From Filimonas lacunae (lineage in GTDB: Bacteria > Bacteroidota > Bacteroidia > Chitinophagales > Chitinophagaceae): DNA of 64,000 nucleotides. Shown piece after piece: positions 50,608 through 59,763 of this stretch. The notes below the pieces were generated by a model. It saw only the letters and a program-made list of their open reading frames with translations. It was not told the DNA's origin and made no database searches. The stretch lies in NCBI RefSeq assembly GCF_002355595.1, contig NZ_AP017422.1, forward strand, positions 1,798,001 to 1,862,000, in the 5' to 3' direction. Made by a program: the position numbers and the translations under genes. Each line of letters opens with the position of its first letter. Position 1 is the stretch's first letter.

Positions 50608-51192
50608 CTAATTAAGCATATTTTTCAGGATCTCTATGTTATTTTCTATTCCTTTTTCCAGTAGCTGCCTGCAATAGCCTGTAAAATAACGTTGTGCGCG
50701 TAAAAACTGTATGCTGTGCTGTGTCCAGTCTGTAAACTTTTTACAGGTGCGCAGCTCCATTTCTTTTTTCACCTTTTTGTCGGATATAAAAAACTGGTCG
50801 GTGCCCAGGTGGTAAATGTCTGCATCGCAAAGGATAGATTCCTGGAAATTCTGCGGATTAGTAGGCATGCGGGTGGCCATAATGCAGCCAGCAATAGCCT
50901 GTATGGTTTCAACCCTTTCTTCGGTTTCAGCAAAGTACTGGCGCATCACTTCCACGCTTTTCTGTTCATGCCCTTCCAGTATAAATAAATGCCCTATATC
51001 ATGAAACCAGGCTGCGGCCAGTACTATAAAACGGTCTTCTGTGTTCAGCTGATAATGGTCTGCAATTTCAGTAACATACTTTACCACCTCTTCGGTATGC
51101 TGTATATTATGGTATACCAGGAAAGGAGGTGTGTTCATCATAAACAATGAACCAATATAGATACTGATATCGTTAAGGTCTTTTCTGGTCAT
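50608..51192 (-). CDS. HD-domain phosphohydrolase-like protein
   Basis: 194 residues, cytoplasmic. HD fold with the first His in PFLVYHNIQHTEEVV and the HD pair in AAAWFHDIGHLFILEGHE, plus a later Asp in CDADIYHLG. HD enzymes hydrolyse nucleotides or other phosphoesters with bound metal. It ends 15 bp before the kinase gene, suggesting co-regulation. Substrate unknown. Confidence 0.9.
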   Translation of the reverse strand: MTRKDLNDISIYIGSLFMMNTPPFLVYHNIQHTEEVVKYVTEIADHYQLNTEDRFIVLAAAWFHDIGHLFILEGHEQKSVEVMRQYFAETEERVETIQAIAGCIMATRMPTNPQNFQESILCDADIYHLGTDQFFISDKKVKKEMELRTCKKFTDWTQHSIQFLRAQRYFTGYCRQLLEKGIENNIEILKNMLN

Positions 51193-51253
51193 AGAAGCAA
51201 AGTAACATTCAATTCTAAAAAAATACTAAACAGCAAAGCGCTAAGCCCGGCCA

Positions 51254-53725
51254 TTAAGTGCCGGGCATGTTTTGTATAAAGTTGTTATTGTCGTCTTTGC
51301 TTTTCTTAAATTCCAGCTTGCCAAACTTATACAGGAAGCTGATGCCGAAAGAACGGTAAGGAATCCAGGTAGTGTTATAAGCCAGGTAATTAAGGCTGTT
51401 AATGGTAATTACCTGCGACACGTACCTGCTGAATGGATTAGTAGCCGTAAGGCCGATGCTGGCGTTTTTGTTCCAGAACTGTTTACGCAGTGCCAGTGTA
51501 TACGTTAATGATTGCGGACGTTTACCCTGGATGGTATTAATGCTGGAATTATAATTACCAAACGCTTCTACTATCAGGTCTTTAGGCAATGTGTAGCTGC
51601 CATTCAGGTTAAAGCGGTAGTTGGTGCCATTGGCTATATTGCCGTTAGGCAGGTTGTTTACTACCCTTCTCTGGAACACCATTACGTTACCGCGAAGGTT
51701 AAACTGCCTGGTAACAGGTACTGAGCCGGATAACATAAGGCCGGTATTATATTCCTTACCAATGTTCTGACGGTTGGTAACCGATACATTGGTGTATACA
51801 GAATCTCCCACAGTATAAGTGGGATAAAACAGGGTGTATGGCTTTAAGTCGTTGGTGTTGATGCGTTCCACCACTGCTAAGTAAATATTGCCGCCTTTGG
51901 GAAAGGTAAGACCATAGCCCAGTTCAAAATTATTGCCTATTTCAGGTTTCAGCAACGGGTTGCCGGTGGTGAAGTTATACGGATCGCTGCGGTTGATAAA
52001 GGGGTTTAACTCCTTATATTCCGGACGTTCCAGCCTGCGGCTATAGGTAAGTTTTACAAACTTTTTATCGCTGATGTGGCGTATAAAAGCAATGCTGGGC
52101 ACCAGGGTGTTGTAGGAGGGGATAGTGGTGTTAGGAAAGTCAATCTGCAATGCTGTATGTTCAAAACGGGCTCCTGCTTTTACATCGAGGTAGTTAAACA
52201 GGGGAAAGGAAGCTGAAACATAACCTGCATATACTTTCATGTCGTAACCTAACTGGTACGACTGGCTGGGGTCGTAGGCATAATCATGCCCGTTAGCCGC
52301 CAGGTTGTTGATGGCAGAAGAGCTGTTAATATGCTGCCATACGGTTTTAACACCTGTTTCCAGAGATACTTTATCGCTAAGGGGATGTGTGTAATCTATG
52401 CTCAGGTTATGCTCATGGTCGGTACCCGGGTTATTGCTGAATGAGCCGGTATAAGGGGTGGGTTGCCCGGTATAGTTCTGGCTGAGTAGGTAACTGTTTT
52501 GCGGTGTGCCAAAACTGGCGCTGTATAACACGTTCAGTTCCTGGCCCTCTTTACGCAGCTTTTTCTGGTAACCTGCACTCCAGTCGAAGGAGTTGTTATG
52601 CGAGCGGCTGTTGGAATAACGGGTGGTATTTACGGTAGACAGTAGATTAGCGCTGGCATCCGTAGTCATTTGTTGTTGTGCAGTAATCCCCCCCAATGCG
52701 TTGCCAAAATAGCTGTAGCCGAAGGAAGCAGTGATATTGTCTTTTTTGCCGGGACTCCAGTCAAAACTTAACCCGGTTTGATAACTGTGCCTGGTAAAGT
52801 CGCTGCTGCCATCCTGAACAAGGCGGGTATAGTTTTTAGAAATAGTATCGTACGAGGTGCGATCCTGGTAAGAAGGCGTGCGGGAACTGAGTTGCGCATT
52901 GGCGTTAAAGAAACCGCTCAACCCCCAGTTGCCCTGGCGATAGTTGAGGTTTACCGAACCGGATTCGAAACGGGTGCCGGCCGAACCATTTACAGTGCCG
53001 TTAATGCCACGCAACCTGTTGTCTTTTAAAATAATGTTGATAATGCCGCCGGTGCCCTGTGCATCGTATTTAGCGCCGGGGCTGGTAATGGCTTCAATGC
53101 TTTTAATCTGGCTGGCAGGTATAGAAGCCAGGGCATCGGCCAGGCTGTTGCCAAAAGAACTGGAAGGCTTGCCGTTGATTAAAAAACGGATATTGGCATT
53201 GCCCTGTAATTCCACATTACCGTTAATATCCACATTTACCTGTGGCACCTTTCTTAATATATCAATAGCGCTGCCGCCTTGTGAAGTAACATCCTTTTCG
53301 GCATTAAACACCACTTTGTCTATTTTGTTCTCTACCAGTGGTCTGCTGGCTACAATGGTTACGCCTTGTAAATCGCTGATCTGTTTAACCAGTAATATAT
53401 TACCCAGTGCCACTTGCTGACCTGCTTTAACCACTATGCTGTCCATTATTAAAGATGCATAGCCTATGTAGGTAACAGACACCTTATACAGGCCACTGCC
53501 CGCTACCGGTAGCGTAAAAGCGCCATTGGCTTTAGTGGTAATGCTGGCAATACTGGTTTTATTGTTGTTTTTATAAAGTGTTACTGTTGCGGCTGCTATG
53601 GCTTGCTGTTGGTCTTTATCCATCACGTTACCAGTGATGGCGGTACCCGCCGGGTTGGTTTGTGCATTAGCATAGCTTGCTGCCAGCATGATGCAACAAA
53701 GGGTCAGGCGTAGGAAAAGATTCAT
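51254..53725 (-). CDS. TonB-dependent-receptor-like outer membrane protein (OMP_b-brl_3 type)
   Basis: 823 residues. Signal peptide ends YANAQ. Then a carboxypeptidase-regulatory-like beta domain (about 28-110; AITGNVMDKDQQQAIAAATV), a plug domain (about 120-225; VVFNAEKDVTSQGGSAIDIL, SIPASQIKSIEAITSPGAKYD), and a barrel of the OMP_b-brl_3 type ending near FLYKFGKLEFKKSKDD. Unlike SusC it has no SusD partner. Likely transports or senses a metal complex, peptide or other ligand. Between the PAP2 and HD genes in the two-component run. Confidence 0.93.
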   Translation of the reverse strand: MNLFLRLTLCCIMLAASYANAQTNPAGTAITGNVMDKDQQQAIAAATVTLYKNNNKTSIASITTKANGAFTLPVAGSGLYKVSVTYIGYASLIMDSIVVKAGQQVALGNILLVKQISDLQGVTIVASRPLVENKIDKVVFNAEKDVTSQGGSAIDILRKVPQVNVDINGNVELQGNANIRFLINGKPSSSFGNSLADALASIPASQIKSIEAITSPGAKYDAQGTGGIINIILKDNRLRGINGTVNGSAGTRFESGSVNLNYRQGNWGLSGFFNANAQLSSRTPSYQDRTSYDTISKNYTRLVQDGSSDFTRHSYQTGLSFDWSPGKKDNITASFGYSYFGNALGGITAQQQMTTDASANLLSTVNTTRYSNSRSHNNSFDWSAGYQKKLRKEGQELNVLYSASFGTPQNSYLLSQNYTGQPTPYTGSFSNNPGTDHEHNLSIDYTHPLSDKVSLETGVKTVWQHINSSSAINNLAANGHDYAYDPSQSYQLGYDMKVYAGYVSASFPLFNYLDVKAGARFEHTALQIDFPNTTIPSYNTLVPSIAFIRHISDKKFVKLTYSRRLERPEYKELNPFINRSDPYNFTTGNPLLKPEIGNNFELGYGLTFPKGGNIYLAVVERINTNDLKPYTLFYPTYTVGDSVYTNVSVTNRQNIGKEYNTGLMLSGSVPVTRQFNLRGNVMVFQRRVVNNLPNGNIANGTNYRFNLNGSYTLPKDLIVEAFGNYNSSINTIQGKRPQSLTYTLALRKQFWNKNASIGLTATNPFSRYVSQVITINSLNYLAYNTTWIPYRSFGISFLYKFGKLEFKKSKDDNNNFIQNMPGT

Positions 53726-53792
53726 GAGTATTATTTTAGTCGGGTAAAACTAGCAGGGCAATCTGTAGACATTTTGAATTGCTCTGCCTGTT

Positions 53793-54488
53793 TTAGTAAG
53801 AAGCAGCCGGGCTGTGCTTGTGCCGGCTAAGCATTTTTTGAATACGGGGATACAGGAAGTAAGCTGCCTGTGTAGAAAGGATGCCAATGCCCGCACCGGC
53901 TATTACATCATGTAACCAATGTTTATCGTTATACAGGCGCAGGTAGCCGGTAGTGGCCGCCGCGGCGTAACCCGCAATACCATACCAGGGCGATACATCT
54001 TTGTATTCCATGCGTAAAAACTCTGCGTTGGCAAAAGCGGTGGAAGTATGGCCGGATGGAAACGACATCAGGTTGCTGTTGTCGGGCCTGTTTTCGTGCG
54101 TAGCATCTTTTATAGCAAAGGATGCGCCCCCCTGTAACAAAGTAGCCATGCCAAACAGCAGGGTTCTGTCTTTAAAATTATGTGCGCCCTTTACACCAGC
54201 CAGGTTAAGGCTATATACGGCCACGGCAGGCGCCCATTGCAAATAATTATCTACGCTTACATGGTTGGCCGGATTGATTTGCGAAACGCCCTGGTGTACA
54301 TTATAGCTCCATTGCTGCAGGCGCGACACGTGCATGGCGGTGAAGCCGTAAACTGCCATAGCCGCGGGTATAATTACCGTGGTGGCTTTGGGGGTATACA
54401 ATCGGGTGGAATCGTTATTTTGTGCAATAAGTGCAGGGGCATTGGATACAGTTACCAATAGCCACAGGAGGTAGTGTTTACGTGACAT
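53793..54488 (-). CDS. PAP2-family membrane phosphatase
   Basis: 231 residues with a signal-like N-terminus and several hydrophobic segments. The three-part phosphatase signature is complete: KDATHENRP (KxxxxxxRP), SFPSGHTSTAF (PSGH) and LRLYNDKHWLHDVIAGA (SRxxxxxHxxxD-like with Arg and His present). PAP2 enzymes act on undecaprenyl pyrophosphate, phosphatidate or lipid A phosphates at the periplasmic face. Second gene of the run from the OmpR regulator. Envelope-modification is a plausible role. Confidence 0.92.
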   Translation of the reverse strand: MSRKHYLLWLLVTVSNAPALIAQNNDSTRLYTPKATTVIIPAAMAVYGFTAMHVSRLQQWSYNVHQGVSQINPANHVSVDNYLQWAPAVAVYSLNLAGVKGAHNFKDRTLLFGMATLLQGGASFAIKDATHENRPDNSNLMSFPSGHTSTAFANAEFLRMEYKDVSPWYGIAGYAAAATTGYLRLYNDKHWLHDVIAGAGIGILSTQAAYFLYPRIQKMLSRHKHSPAASY

Positions 54489-54591
54489 AGGATAAACCTA
54501 GCCGGAGATTCTGAAGAGAATCTGAAATTCCGTGGTTTGCAAGGATTTTCCGTTCTTTTTTTAGCTTTTATACAACAGTTTGCAGCACTTA

Positions 54592-55272
54592 TCAGGTAGG
54601 AATGGCAAACTTATAGCCCATGCCGTAAACGGCTTTAATATAATCGGGGCAACCTGCCTGCTGCAGTTTTTTACGCAGGTTTTTGATGTGGGCGTATAAA
54701 AAGTCGAAGTTATCCGGCAGGCTCATATCATCGCCATACAAATGTTCAATAATAGAGTCTTTGGAAATAACCTTGTTTTTATTGCTGATGAAATACAATA
54801 GCAGGTCGTATTCTTTGCGGGTTAGATCGATAGGTACCTCATCCTTCATCAGTGTTTTACTGTGCAGGTCAATAGTGAGGTGATCGAGTTGCAGGATGCT
54901 GTTGCCGTTAAATACTTTGCGGCGTATAATGGCATCTACCCGTGCGCCCAGCTCGGAAAGGTGAAAAGGCTTGGCCAGGTAATCATCGGCACCCGATTTC
55001 AGGCCCAGTACTTTATCGTCGGTAGAATCTTTGGCAGAAATAATAAGCACACCGTCGGATTTGCCGTCGGCTTTCAGGGTTTTCAGCAGTTGCAGGCCGC
55101 TGCCACCAGGCAAACCAATGTCTAATATAATGCAGGCATAATCGAATACTTCCAGCTTTTCCAGGGCTGAATGGTAATCGTGAACGGCTTCGCAAAGAAA
55201 ATGCTCGCTGCTCAGATAAGCTTTAATGCTATCTGCCAGTTCTTTTTCGTCTTCTACAATCAGCAATTTCAT
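54592..55272 (-). CDS. OmpR-family response regulator
   Basis: 226 residues. Receiver about 1-118: LLIVEDEKEL, phosphoacceptor Asp in CIILDIGLPGG, GADDYLAKPF with the conserved Lys. C-terminal winged helix about 130-224: IDLTRKEYDLLLYFISNK, LPDNFDFLYAHIKNLRKKL, VYGMGYKF. First gene of a minus-strand run PAP2, receptor, HD, kinase, so it probably controls that run with the kinase encoded at the far end. Confidence 0.95.
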   Translation of the reverse strand: MKLLIVEDEKELADSIKAYLSSEHFLCEAVHDYHSALEKLEVFDYACIILDIGLPGGSGLQLLKTLKADGKSDGVLIISAKDSTDDKVLGLKSGADDYLAKPFHLSELGARVDAIIRRKVFNGNSILQLDHLTIDLHSKTLMKDEVPIDLTRKEYDLLLYFISNKNKVISKDSIIEHLYGDDMSLPDNFDFLYAHIKNLRKKLQQAGCPDYIKAVYGMGYKFAIPT

Positions 55273-55325
55273 AAGGTAAATGTTATGGCAAATTCTGAAT
55301 TTTTCCTGTACCCGGCCATTAAATG

Positions 55326-55524
55326 TTAGTCTTTTTTTTCTGATACGGCTTTGATAAACTTGCCGTTGGCGTCAAATAACAGGTCTTTTTTATTCACTTC
55401 TGGCAGAAAATTCTTTACCACCTTTTTCGAAACCTGCTTTTATGGCGGCAGGTGGTGTTTGAGCAGATGCTTCGAAAGTGATGCCTGCGGCTGTCACAAT
55501 CAGAAATAGTAACTTCTTTTTCAT
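55326..55524 (-). pseudogene. Frameshifted small secreted protein gene
   Basis: The ATG at 55524 starts a signal peptide (MKKKLLFLIVTAAGITFEA, SAQTPPAAIKAGFEK), but the frame stops after 44 codons at 55390. Removing one base from the T-run 55423-55427 (A-run on the coding strand) opens a continuous frame to 55326, giving 65 residues with KVVKNFLPEVNKKDLLFDANG and KAVSEKKD. The second part suits a tiny PepSY-like domain (DANGK). Either a true recent pseudogene or a homopolymer error. Confidence 0.65.
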
Positions 55525-55721
55525 GCATCAGTATTGAAAATGAAGCAAACCTAACTGTCGATTCTGTGGGAAAATTGAATTACAGGGTATGTTGCTGTTG
55601 TATTATTTATAGGTTATAAGAATATTAACAAACAGTTTTATGATTCAAAATTCAAAATGTCTTCAATATTGACCCGTTAGCTTGCAACAAATGAATACTA
55701 AATTTTAATACTAATAATTAT

Positions 55722-56729
55722 ATGAAGCGAGTAAAAGCGAAAGTGCTATTAGTGATAGCATTACTGATAGCAGGTACTACAGAGGCACAAATAGATACAC
55801 CTGCTTATCAACTGGTGAAGAAAATAAGTTTATCGGGGGATGGTAAGTGGGATTACCTGAAAATAGATGATGAACAAAAGCGTTTGTTTGTATCGCATTT
55901 TGATAGAGTACATGTAGTGGACCTGAATACGGGTAAACAAATAGGAGAGATTGACAGCCTAAACGGCGTGCATGGTGTTGCCCTGGTAAAAGCTTTGGAG
56001 AAAGGGTATATTACCAACGGTACTGTCAATACTGTAACTGTATTTGATTACAATACTTTCCAAGTGATTAAAACTATTAAGGTGAGTGGTGTAAAGCCAG
56101 ATTGCGTGATTTTTGATAAAGTATCTGATAAGATCTATGCTTTCTGCGGCGATTCGCACAGCGTTTCTATTATCGATCCTCATACCAACACAGAAACAGG
56201 TACTATCGAACTGGGGGGGAAACCTGAGTTTGCAGTACCAGATGACAAGGGGCTTATATTCAACAACCTGGAAGATAAAAATGAAGTAGTGGTGATTGAT
56301 GTAAAACTGGCTAAAATTGTGCGCCGTTACGCGCTGAAAACGGGAGTGGCACCTACCGGTATTACTATTGATAACTCTACGGGCAGACTATTTGTAGCCT
56401 GTAAAGAAAGCCGCAACCTGCTTGTGCTGGATGCGGCTACCGGTAATCAGGTTGATGAGTTGCCTATTGGCGGGAAGGTAGATGGGGTAGTGTATGAAAA
56501 AGAGCTGAAACTGATCATTACTTCTAATGGGGAAGGTAATGCCAGCATTATTCAACAGGATGGTGCTGACAGCTACAAAGTAATACAGACTTTACAAACA
56601 CGGCCAGGTATGAAAACTTTGGCATACAGTGGAAATACTCACCAGATTTTTCTGAGTGGTGCTGAAATAAAAGATGGGACTATACAGCAAGGCACGTTTG
56701 GTGTGGCTGTCTATGGTTCTGCCAGATAG
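55722..56729 (+). CDS. Secreted YncE-like beta-propeller protein
   Basis: 335 residues with signal peptide ending TEAQ. Repeats of about 40 residues built from hydrophobic strands: KRLFVSHFDRVHVVDLNTG, KGYITNGTVNTVTVFDYNT, DKIYAFCGDSHSVSIIDPHT, GRLFVACKESRNLLVLDAAT. This is the YVTN/YncE seven-bladed propeller type, likely a periplasmic binding or scaffold protein. Monocistronic with a terminator at 56766. Function unknown. Confidence 0.88.
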   Translation: MKRVKAKVLLVIALLIAGTTEAQIDTPAYQLVKKISLSGDGKWDYLKIDDEQKRLFVSHFDRVHVVDLNTGKQIGEIDSLNGVHGVALVKALEKGYITNGTVNTVTVFDYNTFQVIKTIKVSGVKPDCVIFDKVSDKIYAFCGDSHSVSIIDPHTNTETGTIELGGKPEFAVPDDKGLIFNNLEDKNEVVVIDVKLAKIVRRYALKTGVAPTGITIDNSTGRLFVACKESRNLLVLDAATGNQVDELPIGGKVDGVVYEKELKLIITSNGEGNASIIQQDGADSYKVIQTLQTRPGMKTLAYSGNTHQIFLSGAEIKDGTIQQGTFGVAVYGSAR

Positions 56730-56765
56730 AATTGATATAACTAATGTTTCCATATCTATCGTTTA

Positions 56766-56792
56766 TCTGTCTCCTTTTGGAGACAGATTTTG
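56766..56792 (+). terminator. Intrinsic terminator
   Basis: TCTGTCTCC / GGAGACAGA 9-bp stem with a TTTT loop and T-rich tail, after the beta-propeller gene. Confidence 0.85.
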
Positions 56793-56798
56793 TTGCAG

Positions 56799-56820
56799 CC
56801 TGCCAGAAAATGCTGGCAGG
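56799..56820 (-). terminator. Terminator for the leftward redox/metal operon
   Basis: CCTGCCAG / CTGGCAGG 8-bp stem with a 6-nt loop, 11 bp past the di-heme gene stop; convergent with the previous terminator. Confidence 0.65.
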
Positions 56821-56830
56821 TTATGGATAG

Positions 56831-58195
56831 CTACAGGGTTTTGAGGAAGTTTAACAGCTGGTTACGGTCGGCTTTGGAAAGCTGCATGTATTGCTGTTTG
56901 GCTTTAGTGGCTTCGCCGCCATGCCATAGAATGGCTTCTTCTATAGTACGTGCGCGACCATCGTGGAGGTAGTAAGGTATGCCATTGGTTTTTTCAAATA
57001 GCCCGATGCCCCATAAAGGCATGGTACGCCATTCGTTGCCGGTGGCCAGGAAGTCGGGCCGTCCGTCAGATAAGGCACTGCCCATGTCATGCAGCAGCAG
57101 GTCGGTGTAGGGATGAATACGTTGTGTGCCCATTTGTATCGCTACATTGGCATCGGTTTGTATGGTTTGTCTGTGGCAACTGGCGCAATTCACCTGTATA
57201 AATAATTGTTCGCCACCCCTGTTTTCGTTTACACTACGGCGGGCAGGCACAGCCAGTGTTTGTACGTAATAAGTAACATAACGCAATACCGTATCGGGTA
57301 ACTCAGGATCATCGGTAAGCTGATCGGCCTGCGATTGACCATATACGCTTTCTTTAGGAAACAGGTAGCTGGTAATTCCCATATCCTGCTGGTAAGCGGC
57401 GGCTACCTGGGTAAGCAGGGTAGAGGTATTGGCTTTTAAACCAAAGCGACCCAGCTCTTTTTTGCCGGTAGCGGGGTTGTACACATAGTTAGGTTTGCCG
57501 CTGATGCCATCGCCATTGGCGTCGTTTTCATCCGCATAATCAGTGATGGTCTGGTCTGGAATACTTTCCAGCAAACCCGCGCCAAATACCGGTGGCGCCA
57601 GGCGTGGGGATAGCATGTAGCCGGCAGGCAAGGGTATGTACGAGCTGGCTACGGTATAGGAAGGTTTACGAAGGGTTGCCACGCTACCATCAGGGTAGGT
57701 GACTAATGAATCGGCATAACTGATATTTATTTTTACTTCTGGTTGTACATTAATCAATGCCCTGTCCTGCAATTGCAAACCAAAGCCGGGTACTGCTACG
57801 GGGCCACCGTTTTCATCCATGCCGGGTAAGCTGGTTCTGAATAGCAGCGATGAACGTATGTCGCCGGCAGTAGGGGTGCCTTTACCATCATTGTGGTGGC
57901 AGGATATACAGGATACATTGTTAAACACCGGACCCAGCCCGCCAAACAATGGTGCCGGGCTGGATACGAATGTTTGAGAAAAATCACCATCTCCTATACC
58001 ATGCACCCTTGCATTGCGTTCGCTTAAACCATCGAACGAATGCGTGAAGGCTTTGGACGTTTCATCAAAAACTGTTGCTGCACCACCACTCAGCCGGTCG
58101 TCGTACCCGCTGTCGGGGAACAAACCTGCTTTGTTACACATGGTGAATAAGGTTACCAGTATAATAAGGGCGCTGAGTACAAACAACTTTTTCAT
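56831..58195 (-). CDS. Di-heme oxidoreductase-like (DUF1111) lipoprotein
   Basis: 454 residues; lipoprotein signal with Cys20 (LFTMCNKAG). Two heme c CxxCH motifs: CISCH (Cys96-His100) in the N-terminal half and CASCH (Cys337-His341) in the C-terminal half, the DUF1111/DHOR arrangement. LGRFGLKANTSTLLTQVAAAY and RTMPLWGIGLFEKTNG are family hallmarks. Last gene of porin-Rieske-imelysin-DHOR (21-bp gap). DHOR proteins pair with imelysin in periplasmic iron or redox systems. Confidence 0.92.
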   Translation of the reverse strand: MKKLFVLSALIILVTLFTMCNKAGLFPDSGYDDRLSGGAATVFDETSKAFTHSFDGLSERNARVHGIGDGDFSQTFVSSPAPLFGGLGPVFNNVSCISCHHNDGKGTPTAGDIRSSLLFRTSLPGMDENGGPVAVPGFGLQLQDRALINVQPEVKINISYADSLVTYPDGSVATLRKPSYTVASSYIPLPAGYMLSPRLAPPVFGAGLLESIPDQTITDYADENDANGDGISGKPNYVYNPATGKKELGRFGLKANTSTLLTQVAAAYQQDMGITSYLFPKESVYGQSQADQLTDDPELPDTVLRYVTYYVQTLAVPARRSVNENRGGEQLFIQVNCASCHRQTIQTDANVAIQMGTQRIHPYTDLLLHDMGSALSDGRPDFLATGNEWRTMPLWGIGLFEKTNGIPYYLHDGRARTIEEAILWHGGEATKAKQQYMQLSKADRNQLLNFLKTL

Positions 58196-58216
58196 GAGAC
58201 GAGTAAGAAAGGGTAA

Positions 58217-59302
58217 TTAATCTTTAATGTATTGCAGGATAAAGGCGTCCAGTTCTGATAACGTTGATTTCAGCGACTTATCAGCTGCGTTTTCGCTCAC
58301 CAGCAGGGTCATCGTTTGATTGATGGCGGCAGACTGGTTCAGGATCGCATCTTCATAATATCCTTTAATGTTGTCGAATGAGTTGATAGCAGCTGTAAGA
58401 CTGGCTTGTATACGGTTATCCAGGTCTTTGTTTTTAGCAGCGATCAGTACATTTAAACCAGTGCTGCCATTAATGCCAATATATACATTCTGGATGCCAA
58501 TAATGTTGTTTTTGAAGTCGATGGTAGAGTTACCGGAGTAAGGTGATTCTACTTTTTCCGGGGCTTTTTGTTCAAAAGGTTCCAGCATTTTACCGCCGCC
58601 TACTTCATCACAAATACCGATAAGGCCATTGTCTACCAGGGCAGAAAATACTTCTTTACGGGTTTTGTATTTGCCGTTGGCAGAAGGTGTAGCTACCTGT
58701 GCAGCAAAGTTGTCTGCGCCGGTGGTCCAGCTGTCGTACAAATTGTTACAGATGTTTACTACATCGGCGCTCAGGCTTAACATGTATTGCTTTTGGCGGG
58801 CAGTGATATCGGTTGCCTTACGGTCGCCGTGGTTGCCAAAGATGATATACTCAATCGGGTGAAAACCTTTTAAAGCATCGTCGTAACCCTGTATTTCTGC
58901 CAGGCTTAAAGTTTTGCTGTTGTCGGCCAGTACAGCATCCATCTGTGTGTAATCTGTAGGCCAGGTATCCATGCTGGGATCGTAGTCGTTGTCTTCTACA
59001 GGGCCTATCAAAAAGCCTTCGCACTGTTCCCATACCAGGCGCAATGCTTTCCAGTTGGTGCGGGCTGTGGTAAGGTTGGCTTCTGTGGCTGAACTATTTA
59101 ATGCCACCAGGGAAGTGTTCAGATTGGCTGCAGCTGTTTTTAAATCCAGGTAGCTTTTTACAGCCACCTTGGCGGTGAAATCGCTCAACACCTGTTGTTC
59201 CAGGGTGGTGAAGTCGGTAGTGGTGCTGGTGTCATCTGATTTCTTGCAGGACGATGCCAGCACTAATGTAGCCAGGCATATTCCCATGCTCAATTGTTTC
59301 AT
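58217..59302 (-). CDS. Imelysin-family lipoprotein
   Basis: 361 residues; lipoprotein signal with Cys19 (LVLASSCKKSD). Imelysin/peptidase M75 helical bundle with the GxHxxE-type motif in LKGFHPIEYIIFG, plus WEQCEGFLIGPVEDNDYDP and DTWPTDY at the N-terminal half. Imelysins bind iron or act in iron uptake; protease activity is doubtful. Second half has NNIIGIQNVYIGINGS. Eight bp before the Rieske gene in reverse order, so one operon. Confidence 0.92.
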   Translation of the reverse strand: MKQLSMGICLATLVLASSCKKSDDTSTTTDFTTLEQQVLSDFTAKVAVKSYLDLKTAAANLNTSLVALNSSATEANLTTARTNWKALRLVWEQCEGFLIGPVEDNDYDPSMDTWPTDYTQMDAVLADNSKTLSLAEIQGYDDALKGFHPIEYIIFGNHGDRKATDITARQKQYMLSLSADVVNICNNLYDSWTTGADNFAAQVATPSANGKYKTRKEVFSALVDNGLIGICDEVGGGKMLEPFEQKAPEKVESPYSGNSTIDFKNNIIGIQNVYIGINGSTGLNVLIAAKNKDLDNRIQASLTAAINSFDNIKGYYEDAILNQSAAINQTMTLLVSENAADKSLKSTLSELDAFILQYIKD

Positions 59303-59309
59303 AAAAGTG

Positions 59310-59741
59310 TTATTTCTTTAAATAGATAATGATAGCATCCTGGTTAACGGATGTCGGGTATTGTGTTAAAGCTTCTTCGGCAGGGCCTTTGGTTACTTTG
59401 CCTTCTTTGGTAAAAGTGCTGCCATGCTCACTGCACACATAGCCATTGCCGGTTACCTGCAATCCGTTTTCCTGGTGGGTGCATTGCAGCAATAAAGCGC
59501 TATAGGTGCCATCTTCTTTTTTGCGTACAGCGATATCAAAATAAGTACCTGCGGGCCTTACAATTTGTAAGGATGACTGCGCAAACAATGCCACGGGTAA
59601 ACTCACGGTATTGTTCACTACCGGTGTTTTGGTTACCTGGTAAGTGGCAGGGCTGCAACCGGCTAACGTATGTGTGAGGTAACCAGCGGCTCCCAGCAAA
59701 CAAACCCGGCAGGATGATTTTAAAAAGTCTCTGCGCTGCAT
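59310..59741 (-). CDS. Rieske [2Fe-2S] protein, exported
   Basis: 143 residues. The N-terminus has a Tat-like RRDFLKSSCRVCLLG and a hydrophobic segment with a possible lipobox (LAGCSP, Cys29). The Rieske cluster ligands are complete: CTHQENG (Cys87, His89) and CSEHGSTF (Cys103, His106), with the preceding SALLLQ strand. Electron carrier, probably passing electrons between the di-heme protein and a membrane or substrate partner. Its position between porin and imelysin genes suggests a metal- or oxidant-related redox step. Confidence 0.93.
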   Translation of the reverse strand: MQRRDFLKSSCRVCLLGAAGYLTHTLAGCSPATYQVTKTPVVNNTVSLPVALFAQSSLQIVRPAGTYFDIAVRKKEDGTYSALLLQCTHQENGLQVTGNGYVCSEHGSTFTKEGKVTKGPAEEALTQYPTSVNQDAIIIYLKK

Positions 59742-59763
59742 AACGGTATATTTAAATAGTATA

